From an uncultured Prevotellaceae bacterium (GTDB lineage Bacteria; Bacteroidota; Bacteroidia; Bacteroidales; Bacteroidaceae): 64,000 bases of DNA. The notes under the pieces were generated by a model, which saw nothing but the letters and a program-made list of their open reading frames with translations, searched no databases and was not told where the DNA came from. Position numbers and translations under genes: made by a program. The stretch spans positions 85,373-149,372 of the forward strand of contig ONMR01000002.1 in the NCBI GenBank assembly GCA_900318995.1, written 5' to 3'. Below, one piece after another: positions 34,149-43,000 of this stretch. The stretch's first letter is position 1. The number at the start of each line of letters is the position of its first letter.

Positions 34149-35252
34149 ATGGACAGACTCACAGTGAAATACCACGACCGTACAGTGGGAACGCTCTCAC
34201 TTACCCCCGACAATAAGCTGTGCGCATTTGAATATGACAGCAGCTGGTTGGCCGACGGATTCAGCATTTCACCTTTGGAATTGCCTTTGCGTCAGGGATT
34301 GTTTATTGCCAAACCGCAACCTTTTGGTGGTAATTTTGGCATTTTTGAGGATAGTCTGCCCGATGGTTACGGCCGGTATCTGCTTCATAAGGAGTTGATG
34401 CGCCAAGGCATCAATGACTCAAACCTTTCATCTATTGACCGCTTGAGTATGGTTGGAACTAACGGGATGGGCGCTTTGACCTATCATCCACAGACAAATA
34501 TCCATCTGGAAAACCAGAACCTTGATTTCGACCTGCTGCAAGCCAAGGCTCTTGAAGTTCTCAAGGAGAAGCAGGACACTGATGCAGGACTGCTTTTATA
34601 CAACAGCGGCAACAGTGGCGGCGCTCGCCCCAAAGCAGTTTTCAGCGATGTACACGGTCATTGGCTTGTCAAGTTCTGTCACACATATGACCCTTTTGAC
34701 ATGGGCCGTCAGGAATATCATTACAACGAAATAGCCCGCAAGTGCGGTATTCAGGTTCCTGATTTCAGGCTTATAAACGACAAGTATTTTGCTACACGCC
34801 GTTTTGACATCGGACCGGACAACCAACGGATCCATACCGCCACCGCCGGCGGACTGTTGTGTGTGTCAATGTCAGCACCCATACTTGACTATAACAATCT
34901 GCTTGCACTGACCGGGTATCTTACCCAAAACCCGTATGATGTAGAACAGATGTTCAGGCGCATGATATTCAACTATCTGACACAAAACAAGGATGACCAT
35001 AGCAAAAACTTCAGTTTCATCATTCAGCGCACAGACAATGGCCAATACCGCTGGCACCTTGCGCCCGCTTATGACCTGACTCTATGTGCCGAAGGATACA
35101 ACGGAGAGCATGCCACCTCGGTGAACGGGACAGGACATCCTGCTCTTGATGATTTCGTAGCAGCAGGAACCAAAATCAAGATAAAAAAACAACGTTGTTT
35201 GGAAATTTACGATGAGATACACTCATCTTGCGGAGACTTTCTATCCATATGA
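34149..35252 (+). CDS. HipA-like serine/threonine kinase
   Basis: A 367-aa kinase combining the HipA N-terminal subdomain (residues about 1-105: YHDRTVGTLSLTPDNKLCAF, DSLPDGYGRYLLHKELM) and the HipA C-terminal kinase fold (GNSGGARPKAVFSDVHG; catalytic loop NKDDHSKNFSFI near residue 280; APAYDLT metal motif). HipA of E. coli phosphorylates glutamyl-tRNA synthetase. In this family the target varies and cannot be read from sequence. Its stop overlaps the peptidase start by 4 bases. A persistence kinase coupled to peptide-maturation genes is unusual. Confidence 0.88.
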   Translation: MDRLTVKYHDRTVGTLSLTPDNKLCAFEYDSSWLADGFSISPLELPLRQGLFIAKPQPFGGNFGIFEDSLPDGYGRYLLHKELMRQGINDSNLSSIDRLSMVGTNGMGALTYHPQTNIHLENQNLDFDLLQAKALEVLKEKQDTDAGLLLYNSGNSGGARPKAVFSDVHGHWLVKFCHTYDPFDMGRQEYHYNEIARKCGIQVPDFRLINDKYFATRRFDIGPDNQRIHTATAGGLLCVSMSAPILDYNNLLALTGYLTQNPYDVEQMFRRMIFNYLTQNKDDHSKNFSFIIQRTDNGQYRWHLAPAYDLTLCAEGYNGEHATSVNGTGHPALDDFVAAGTKIKIKKQRCLEIYDEIHSSCGDFLSI

Positions 35253-35695
35253 CCGATGAGATTATCATAAAAGAGGCTGTCCGATTGGTAGCAGACGGAG
35301 TAAGCGTAACCTTCCCTGTTAAGGGACGGAGCATGATTCCGTTTATAATAGGCGGACGCGAAAGCGTAATCCTGCAACAGCCCACAAATCTCAAGGTCGG
35401 ACATGTGGTTCTTGCTAAGGTAGGCCCGGAGCGATATGTAGTTCACCGCATAATACGCATCAGTTCCAATGGGCGAATTACCCTTATGGGCGATGGAAAC
35501 ATTCGCGGCACGGAGAGCTGCAAAGCAAAGGATGTCCTGGCCCGCGCCACCCATGTGGTTGATTCACAGGACAGGCGGCGTCCTTTGGATTCACGTGGAC
35601 AACTGTTTAAAGCCAGGATATGGTATTTTATCCGCCCTATGCGCCGATATCTGCTTGCCGGTATGCGTTTACTCAAACCAAGTATCTATAAATGA
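35249..35695 (+). CDS. S24/S26-family signal-peptidase-like protein
   Basis: A 148-aa protein starting at the ATG at 35249, which overlaps the hipA stop (ATGA); a longer TTG-initiated frame is less likely. The serine motif VKGRSMIPFIIGG fits the nucleophile box of S24/S26 peptidases, and RYVVHRIIRISSNGRITLMG supplies the histidine-type second box seen in SipW-like signal peptidases. The motif MGDGN follows. A C-terminal hydrophobic and basic stretch (RPMRRYLLAGMRLL) may anchor it at the membrane. Next to PqqD and an ABC exporter lacking its own peptidase domain, it is the likely leader-removing protease. That role is inference. Confidence 0.82.
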   Translation: MTDEIIIKEAVRLVADGVSVTFPVKGRSMIPFIIGGRESVILQQPTNLKVGHVVLAKVGPERYVVHRIIRISSNGRITLMGDGNIRGTESCKAKDVLARATHVVDSQDRRRPLDSRGQLFKARIWYFIRPMRRYLLAGMRLLKPSIYK

Positions 35696-36549
35696 AAGGA
35701 ACCCGATATTACATAGTAGCTGAGCATACTTTCTGTGTCAAAGCGGCGGATAACAATCTGGCGCTGATGCAGAACTATGAGCCTTTCAGAACTGCTCCGA
35801 TTGAGGATCTCCTGTTTGGACTTACCGTGACCGACGGAAGTCCGGTTGACTACATCGAGGAGTGGCGACAAGATGAGGAGGGACAGGACACCATTTGCGG
35901 ACATACTGAGCAGGGAGAGCCTGTGTTTGAGTTCCGGTTTGGAGGCAAGACTGCGGGATGGTTGGTTTGTACACCCGGTTACAGGGATGCAACACTTCAT
36001 TTGAGCGGATTCCAGTCCAAAGCCGCGCTTGACAACTCCCTGATGATACAGTTTGCAATGTCATCAGCCTGTTTGGGAACGGTGCTGTTCCATGCGGCAG
36101 TAGTGAGTCTTGAGGGACGCGGATATATGTTCCTTGGCAAGAGTGGTACGGGTAAGAGCACCCATGCAAGACTGTGGCTTGAGAACATTCCCGGCACTGA
36201 GCTGATGAATGATGACAACCCTGCGGTTCGCGTAAAGCCGGACGGCACGGCTGTGGTCTATGGTACCCCCTGGAGCGGCAAGACTCCATGTTACCGCAAC
36301 GTAAGCGCCCCGCTTGGAGGCATTGTGCTTCTGAGTCAGGCACCATACAACAAGATAGTACAACTCAAAGGCATAGGTGCTTATGCGGCAGTTGTGCCCA
36401 GCATATCGGGCAAGCGTTGGGATGAACGCATTGCAGATGGTTTGCACGAGACTGAGAATGCTTTGGCAAGCAATATACCGGTATGGCATCTGGACTGCCT
36501 GCCCGATGCTAATGCCGCTCTGATTTGTAAAGAGACAATAACACAATAG
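35692..36549 (+). CDS. HPr kinase-like (HprK-type) P-loop kinase
   Basis: A 285-aa protein with a beta-rich N-terminal half and a C-terminal HprK-like kinase domain. The P-loop is FLGKSGTGKSTHARLWLENI at about residue 144, with the acidic NDDNPAVRVKPDG after it and GTPWSGKTPC further on. Stand-alone HprK-like proteins of this kind occur in peptide-modification clusters, including some lasso-peptide loci, where they can phosphorylate the precursor or product. It overlaps the peptidase gene by 4 bases and is 3 bases before PqqD. No HPr or PTS gene is nearby, so a carbon-catabolite role is unlikely. Confidence 0.85.
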   Translation: MKGTRYYIVAEHTFCVKAADNNLALMQNYEPFRTAPIEDLLFGLTVTDGSPVDYIEEWRQDEEGQDTICGHTEQGEPVFEFRFGGKTAGWLVCTPGYRDATLHLSGFQSKAALDNSLMIQFAMSSACLGTVLFHAAVVSLEGRGYMFLGKSGTGKSTHARLWLENIPGTELMNDDNPAVRVKPDGTAVVYGTPWSGKTPCYRNVSAPLGGIVLLSQAPYNKIVQLKGIGAYAAVVPSISGKRWDERIADGLHETENALASNIPVWHLDCLPDANAALICKETITQ

Positions 36550-36552
36550 GAT

Positions 36553-36822
36553 ATGAAGATAAAGAAAGGATATATACTGCGCACAGTCTGCGGTGAGAAC
36601 GTGATAGTTGGAGAAGGCCTGGATGCAATAAACTTTGGCCGCATGCTCTCTCTGAATGAGACTGCCGCATGGCTCTGGAAAAAAGCAATGGAATACGGTG
36701 ACTTTACAGCCGATAGCCTGGCCGACGCACTTTGTCAGGAGTATGACGTGGATCAGGTGCAGGCACTTAATGACGTAAAGGAAACCCTGGACAACTGGAC
36801 TAAACTGGGAGTGATAGAATGA
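36553..36822 (+). CDS. PqqD-family peptide-binding (RRE) protein
   Basis: An 89-aa stand-alone PqqD/RRE domain: three N-terminal strands (MKIKKGYILRTVCGENVIVG), the conserved SLNETAAWLWKKA helix and a winged helical end (LADALCQEYDVDQVQALNDV, LDNWTKLGVIE). PqqD-type domains hold the leader peptide of RiPP precursors and present it to modifying enzymes. A PqqD gene therefore predicts a peptide substrate. Candidates are the two 41-43-aa peptides encoded at 38435-38560 and 50005-50136. It overlaps the exporter gene by 4 bases. Confidence 0.9.
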   Translation: MKIKKGYILRTVCGENVIVGEGLDAINFGRMLSLNETAAWLWKKAMEYGDFTADSLADALCQEYDVDQVQALNDVKETLDNWTKLGVIE

Positions 36823-38438
36823 AATACTGGAGTTGGATATGGCGTAACACACAGGGAATCCGCTGGAACACGGCGGTCCGCATAGTGGCAGGCACGGCGC
36901 AGGTAGTGCTGGGTCTCATGATGGTCTGGCTCAGCCGCCGGTTCATTGATGAGACCATTCATACCGGATCGGTCCATGACATAACAGTCATGATTATCTG
37001 GCTGGTGCTGACCGTAATTGGCGGAGTTCTGCTACGCCAGATATATTTCCTGCTCACCACCAAGGCAAGCATACGCCAGACAAATGCCATTCGCCTCAAG
37101 ATGTTCAGCGGTCTTTTCCGCCGCCAGCTCTATGAGGACAAGGAGATTCACTCCGGTGACATCAGCTCCCGCCTTACCAAGGATATTGAGGTGGTATCCG
37201 AAACCACAACCGAGACCCTGCCACAGATGTGTATTACCTGCATACAGTTGGTAGGTGCATTCCTGCTACTGCATTATTTTGACCGATGGCTGGCCTGGGC
37301 GCTGCTCATATTGACGCCGATGGCCATACTCATGGCCAAGTTCATCGGTCGTAAACTCCGTCAGATGACACTCGATATCCGTCAGGACGAGAGCCGCATC
37401 CAGATGCAGGTGCAGGAGGGCATGGAGAACAACGCCGTGCTTCGCGCCATGGGCAGCGAGGAGTGGATGACCGACCGTCTGGACACCATGCAGCAGCAAC
37501 TCAAGGGCAATATTATGCGCCGCACCCGCTTTACCATAATGATACGCATCATTCTGGGCAGCGCATTCGGTTTGGGTTATCTGCTGGCATTCGTATGGGG
37601 AGGTTTGCAGTTAAGAAACGGTGCCATCACGTTCGGTATCATGACATCGTTCCTGCAACTGGTAGGCCAGATCCAGCATCCCGTAATGCAGCTGCTCAAT
37701 CTGGTGCCGCAGGTGATACACTCCACCGCCAGCATAGACCGTCTGCATGAACTTGAAACCATTGAAACGGAGGCCGATGCCTCAACCCTCCACCCCGACC
37801 TTCAGGGTATCCGGTTTGATGATGTGAGTTTCAGATACGCCGGCGGAGACCGTCAGATACTCTCCGGCTTTACGCATGATTTCCGGCCCGGCACCAAGAC
37901 CGCCATTATGGGTGAGACCGGCATAGGCAAGACCACCCTATTCCGTCTGATGCTGGGATTCATCAGCCCTGACAGCGGCACCATCAACCTGTATGGGAAA
38001 GACGGCAGTACCATACCTGCGGGCGCAGAGACCCGTCCTGACTTTGTGTTCGTACCTCAGGGCAACACCCTTATGAGCGGCACAATCCGGTTTAACCTTC
38101 AAGTTGCCAGACCCGAAGCATCGGATCAGGAACTTCTTGAAGCCCTGCACACAGCCTGCGCCGGTTTTGTACAGGAACTCCCTGACGGTCTGGACACCCT
38201 GCTGGGCGAGCGCGGCAGCGGCCTTAGCGAAGGCCAGGCCCAAAGAATAGCAATAGCCCGGGGCTTGCTGCGCCCGGGCTCCATATTGCTGCTTGATGAG
38301 ATAAGTTCATCTCTCGATCCCGATACAGAGGCCGAGCTCTACCGCCGCCTCTTCAAGGCTTATCCCAGCAAGACTATGATCTTTATTACTCACCGCACCG
38401 CCATCACCACCCTCTGCGACTCGGTGCTCACGCTCTAG
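36819..38438 (+). CDS. ABC transporter, fused membrane and ATPase domains (peptide-exporter type)
   Basis: A 539-aa type I ABC exporter. Residues about 10-290 hold six membrane helices and residues 320-539 the ATPase: Walker A MGETGIGKTTLFRLML, Q-loop VFVPQGNTLMSG, signature LSEGQAQRIAIARGLL, Walker B SILLLDEISSSLDPDTE, and the switch histidine in FITHRTAITTL. There is no N-terminal C39 peptidase domain, so leader removal must be by another enzyme, plausibly the S26-like protein. It is the last gene of the operon. Its stop overlaps the stop of the convergent small peptide gene by 4 bases. Confidence 0.92.
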   Translation: MKYWSWIWRNTQGIRWNTAVRIVAGTAQVVLGLMMVWLSRRFIDETIHTGSVHDITVMIIWLVLTVIGGVLLRQIYFLLTTKASIRQTNAIRLKMFSGLFRRQLYEDKEIHSGDISSRLTKDIEVVSETTTETLPQMCITCIQLVGAFLLLHYFDRWLAWALLILTPMAILMAKFIGRKLRQMTLDIRQDESRIQMQVQEGMENNAVLRAMGSEEWMTDRLDTMQQQLKGNIMRRTRFTIMIRIILGSAFGLGYLLAFVWGGLQLRNGAITFGIMTSFLQLVGQIQHPVMQLLNLVPQVIHSTASIDRLHELETIETEADASTLHPDLQGIRFDDVSFRYAGGDRQILSGFTHDFRPGTKTAIMGETGIGKTTLFRLMLGFISPDSGTINLYGKDGSTIPAGAETRPDFVFVPQGNTLMSGTIRFNLQVARPEASDQELLEALHTACAGFVQELPDGLDTLLGERGSGLSEGQAQRIAIARGLLRPGSILLLDEISSSLDPDTEAELYRRLFKAYPSKTMIFITHRTAITTLCDSVLTL

Positions 38439-38560
38439 CCTAGCTCGCCGCCGAAACCAGGAATCGTGAAGAAATCCTCATCCTCGCCGCTAACACACAG
38501 TATCCTGGTGGGCAGTATATTGATAACCTCTGTCGTGGGTTTGAAATATTCCTTTTTCAT
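38435..38560 (-). CDS. 41-aa YxxP-leader peptide, copy 1 (putative RiPP-like precursor)
   Basis: Too short for usual gene calling. The sequence is MKKEYFKPTTEVINILPTRI, then LCVSGEDEDFF, then TIPGFGGELG. It is 63 percent or more identical to the peptide at 50005-50136 in its first 25 residues, and both end in I-P-x-(F/W)-G-G-E. It follows a secreted-protein gene after a 19-base gap that is identical at the second copy. Its stop overlaps the exporter gene. Lys-Lys start, Y-x-x-P and a Cys-x-Ser-Gly junction suggest leader and core parts. Similar short peptides are common near large secreted proteins in Prevotella and Bacteroides, function unknown. Confidence 0.78.
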   Translation of the reverse strand: MKKEYFKPTTEVINILPTRILCVSGEDEDFFTIPGFGGELG

Positions 38561-38700
38561 AATCATCTCAGTTTAAAGGTTATCGGATAACAACTTTTTT
38601 ACCGTTGCCGTTAATATAAATGCCAGGTTCGGTGGGACATTCCTCCAAAGGACGTCCTGTCAGGTCAAACCAACGCTCAACATAAACCTCACCTGTCTTC
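38505..38700. repeat. Duplicated module junction, copy 1 (copy 2 at about 50080-50280)
   Basis: The peptide 5' half, the 19-base gap and the 3' end of the upstream gene are nearly identical at DNA level with 50080-50280. For example AATCATCTCAGTTTAAAGGT occurs in both, as does TATCGGATAACAACTTT. This shows recent duplication or gene conversion of the peptide/CTD junction. Confidence 0.8.
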
Positions 38701-40058
38701 ATATCCAAGGTACCTACACCAGTAACTGTACCGTCCCATGCAAGCAGACGTACCAGAATCCTGTCAGGTATTTCCTCAGAATCGTCTCTTGAAGGGGCCC
38801 GATATGCGGAACCGTCACCCGAATAGGTAAGATATGCACGGAACGGCGGCATGTAAGCACCCGTTCCTGCCTTGACAAACTGACCTGCTGTAACTGCAGT
38901 CACTCCATCTGTAGCCGTGCCACCGCTGGCGGCAAAGCCGAATACCCTGCCCGTAAGTGGAGCAGTACCATAGGTAAGGCGCTCATATGTTCCATGGAAA
39001 GCCCATGTTCCGCCAGTCACATCACTCTCGCTTAGGCCGGCATCAACTGTAAGGTCATTGGGCACTGTACCACCGAATTCAACCGTACCAGTTGCGTTCG
39101 GCACATACAGATATGGTTTGCCTGCTTCTGTGGCAGTGAGCATATTTCCGGCAGAGGGTGTGGCGTCAATCATAGTTGCAACCCACACATTGCCCTCCTT
39201 TGAAATATCACGGAACTCATACACCTTGCCGCCCGGGATGCTCGTCATGGGGAACGGCAGGCATATAGTCGATGCCTTGCCGCCGGTAAACGAGCGGGTA
39301 AACCTCACCTCCTTGCCCTGAATGTCATACACACTGTAGGGAGTGACTCCCGTGCTCTCACTCAAATCAAGAATCACCGGCTCCATCTTATAGGTTATCT
39401 GAATGTTTACGGGATCGGCAGGCATTGTAAAGGTAAACGACGTGGCACTGGTCCTTATAAACTCCGTCTCAGTATCATACAGACCGTCTACCCTCTCATA
39501 TACCTTAACGCCATCAATCATATATCCGGCTGATGGTGATGCCGTAACCGTCACCGTCTCACCGGCCATGGCCCTGTTCTTGTCCGTACTGACGGTACCA
39601 TTCTCGGCCGATGCCCTTGTAATGTCATATTGGGCTGAACCTGAAAGGTACAACGCTTCTATCTCAACGTTTCTGGCCGGCATGGTAAAAGTATAATTAA
39701 TACCCTCGGTAACTTCAACCGGATCATTTTCATGTCCGTCAATATTCCAAATATCCAGACGGTAACTGAAACCGGTTGCTCGGGTCCGCAGGATTGTACG
39801 TGACGATTGCGCTGCCCACCATTCGGATTCAGAGCACTGGTAATAAACATGAAAACTATTGAATATTGCACCTAAAGCAGGATAGATGGTTACCGTAACG
39901 ACCTCATCGGCACTGTAATTATCCTTTTGGGGCGATACAACCACGGTGCATTTCTGCTGTTCCGCCACACTCACGGTGTATGTCTGTGCACCTGCAGGTA
40001 TGATAAGACAGCAACCCAGAATGATTGCAACAGCCCTTTTCATCTTGTTCTTATTCAT
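38580..40058 (-). CDS. Secreted protein with InlB-like repeats and GIYI.NGKKV C-terminus
   Basis: A 492-aa secreted protein (signal peptide cleaved after PAGAQ, about residue 25). Two or more divergent InlB B-like/Listeria-Bacteroides repeats follow: VSPQKDNYSADEVVTVTIYP, and GTVSTDKNRAMAGETVTVTA with SPSAGYMIDGVKVYERVDG. The C-terminal 260 residues (from LSESTGVTPYSVYDIQGKEV) match the downstream-module protein at 50156-51355 over their full length, ending WFDLTGRPLEECPTEPGIYI.NGNGKKVVIR. That end is related to type IX-like sorting tails of Bacteroidetes. The start overlaps the stop of the giant gene by 8 bases; a second ATG at 40043 is possible. Confidence 0.88.
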   Translation of the reverse strand: MNKNKMKRAVAIILGCCLIIPAGAQTYTVSVAEQQKCTVVVSPQKDNYSADEVVTVTIYPALGAIFNSFHVYYQCSESEWWAAQSSRTILRTRATGFSYRLDIWNIDGHENDPVEVTEGINYTFTMPARNVEIEALYLSGSAQYDITRASAENGTVSTDKNRAMAGETVTVTASPSAGYMIDGVKVYERVDGLYDTETEFIRTSATSFTFTMPADPVNIQITYKMEPVILDLSESTGVTPYSVYDIQGKEVRFTRSFTGGKASTICLPFPMTSIPGGKVYEFRDISKEGNVWVATMIDATPSAGNMLTATEAGKPYLYVPNATGTVEFGGTVPNDLTVDAGLSESDVTGGTWAFHGTYERLTYGTAPLTGRVFGFAASGGTATDGVTAVTAGQFVKAGTGAYMPPFRAYLTYSGDGSAYRAPSRDDSEEIPDRILVRLLAWDGTVTGVGTLDMKTGEVYVERWFDLTGRPLEECPTEPGIYINGNGKKVVIR

Positions 40059-43000
40059 TGCTCATAATCTTTTTACCGTTATGGATATAGATACCGCTCT
40101 CCGGTTTGCCCGGCAACTCACGTCCGTAGAGGTCATAGTAACGCTCAGTACCATCTGCGTCAATAGTACGTATAGTGTCTATGCCGGTAGCGTCACCGTC
40201 TGACAAGAACATCGTCAGTCCACGCATAGGTGCACCTGAACCTCCGCTTTGCAGCATGTATGCGCGGAACGGAGCGACATAGGCATTGGCATTGTTTGCC
40301 GGAATCGGAGTCCAATCACCGTCTGTAAGCAACATGGCACCTATTTGTGCGGCTTCGGTGTTGTCAATGCGCTCCAAACTGCCACGCATGACATAACCAG
40401 GAACATCCCACTGGTTCTGAGCGGCCACAAGTGCTCCAGATGATGCAGGAATGGTTCGGGCATCATTAGCATTAAGTGTCAGACTCTTGCCTGTCAACCT
40501 TATGACGTATGGCTTTAAGGCTTCAATCGTGTTCCCCTCAACTTGACGGAATGTAATCATATTACCTTCACGCTCAGCCGGTTTATAGACTATTGCCTCG
40601 CTGGGATCAAGCGCAAGTTCATAGGGCAGGAATGCGGTATATGCCTCACCCTTGCCGATAAGTTTACGCGTGTTCACCACACTTTGTGCCTCAAACTGAT
40701 ATGGTACGCAGTATTCCTTGTCATCAAGCAGACGGAATGTCTCTGCACTCAATTTGGTGCCGTTGTCAACCACCACGTTCACACCCTGCGCCTCGCCATA
40801 TTCCTGTGGCAGATACACCAGAGTCTTCTGGGTATCAATACCCAGTCTTGCCAAACCATGAGCCTTGATATCATCCTCTATCAATGTGCTGTTACACATA
40901 AGCATATCCACATAACGCAGATTGGGTGACTGGGAGAATACTCTATCCTCTATGCTATCCAGCACGCCAGGCAGTGTCACCTTCTCCAACTGTGTCAGTT
41001 TCTGCATATCCTGGGCACGGAGCACGTCAATAGCCGTGTAACCCAGTGCCGTGAGGTCACGTACACCGGTGTGGTTGTCAAACCAGCCTTCCACGCTATA
41101 TACCTCGGTAAGGTCATCAATCGTGGCAGCTGCATGGGCACCGAATACGGCAAATGACTCGTCGTCCTGGAAGTCACCTGTAGATATGTTGTTTGTCTTC
41201 TGACCGTCTACCGTGTAAACATCATCGCTGATATATTGCTGATAAAGACTGGGGCGAACATAGAAAGCATCAAACGTGGGGCTGTAGTTGTTACACATCG
41301 CATTCCATAGAGCCAGTCCCGATGAAATACCAACCTTCTGTGTAGCCAGGATATACATGCGCGTGAGCATGGCATCATCGTCCAATGCGTTCCAGTTGAA
41401 ATCTGTCATGTCATCACCAAGCACCAGCGTCTCAAGCCCCTCGCACTCCTGCAGGGCACGTTCCTCTACCTCAGCGCATGTGCGTGGCAGGATGAGAGTC
41501 TTCAGGTTGTAGGCACGCAGGAATGCGTGGTATGGCAGATAGTTGTCACGTACTACCTTGTAAAGTTTGAAGTTCTCGGCCATATAGAAACTGGTGCTGC
41601 TCTTGTAATAACCCGACACGCCCACATCGGTTGCCTTAAGCTGAGCATCATACAGATCTAGGTACTCCAACTTGCCGCTGTAGTTTCGGGTATCGGCCCA
41701 CGGGCAGTAGCCGGAAAGATAGCGCAGCACGTCAAGGTCGCCGCCCGAAATCGGGCCAATGACCTTCAACTTGTATATGTGGCTGTAGTCACCCTTCAGG
41801 CTGTTCACATAGCTGCCGCCTTGGCCGGTGGCCCATTCTGTAGTCACTGTCAGTCCCAACGCAGCAGCCAGCGTGTTAGGCTCTGTCACGGTTACTGTGA
41901 CAATCTCCTCGTCAGCATTAACGGTTTTGTCAGGATTGATATGGTCAGCATACTGTGTCCACCGCTCGCGGTAAAGCTTGCAGTACTCCTTGGGTACCAG
42001 GATCCTGAAGTCGGCGGGCAAATCCCTGAAAGCATCTGCGGCCAGTGTAGGCAGCACAAACTGAGGCTTGGACTCTGGGCTTCCGGGAGCAGCGTTTTCA
42101 TCGGCATCAATCACATTCACACTGCTTATGTGGATGGTCTTGAGATTAGTACAGCCGGCAAAGGCATCCACGCCTATGCAATCTATTCCTGACGGCAGAG
42201 TGATGGTCTCCAGATTGGTCATGCCGCTGAATGCCGATTTCAGTTCCTTCACGTTCTGGAACTGACAGAACTCGTCAAAGTCCTTAATGGTAGTGTTGTC
42301 CTTGAAGATGTTCTCCACACTTTCCAGCTCCAGATACTCTGATGGGAAGAAGTGGCCCTTGTCGGCCAGCGCCCACATCACCTCATCCGTAGAGAACGGG
42401 CTGGTTATGTCCTGTGCCTGTCGTGTCAAGTTGACATCACCCATATAGTCGCCTAACTGCGACGGCAACGTATAGACTTGCTGTATGGGAGCCTCCCACG
42501 GGTCACTGCTCTCGCTCGTGGCGTGGCTTGCGGTAAGGAATACCAGCTCCTCAATGCCAGTGAGGTCCTGTAGCAGGTCACGGGTATACTTTGATGTGTT
42601 TCGTCCCACGGCGATGCGCTTAAGGCCGTAAGCCTCCTGGAAAGTATTCTCACCAATCTCAGTTACGCTCTTGGGCAGTATGACGGTCTCTAAGGCGTTG
42701 CAGTTGTGGAACATGTATTCGCCCACCCAGTTATCCTTTTCCAGGTACTCATCCACGCCGTAGCCGTTGTAGCTATTCTCGTCATCCCGGCGCAAATCGG
42801 CATCCCAGAGGTTCAGATAACGAAGCTGACCGTCTGTGAACTCGCTCTCCCATGCGTTGGCACCCATCAGATGGCGCAACACGGCCACATCCTCACCGTT
42901 CAACGGACCAATTACAGTCAGTGAATCGTACTTGGCGTACGGAGCATTTATAAAGCGCAACTTGTCGTCTTCTTTCATCAGCGACTGAGTCGCAAAGCCG

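Noticed and set aside
36064..36852. 262-codon minus-strand frame opposite the HprK-like gene
   Set aside because: It is antisense to a gene with an intact P-loop and family motifs; the product has no recognisable fold.
38435..38560. Calling the YxxP peptides lasso-peptide precursors
   Set aside because: The Leu of the YxxPxL leader motif, the cyclase and the B2 protease are all missing, so only a general RiPP-like label is supportable.
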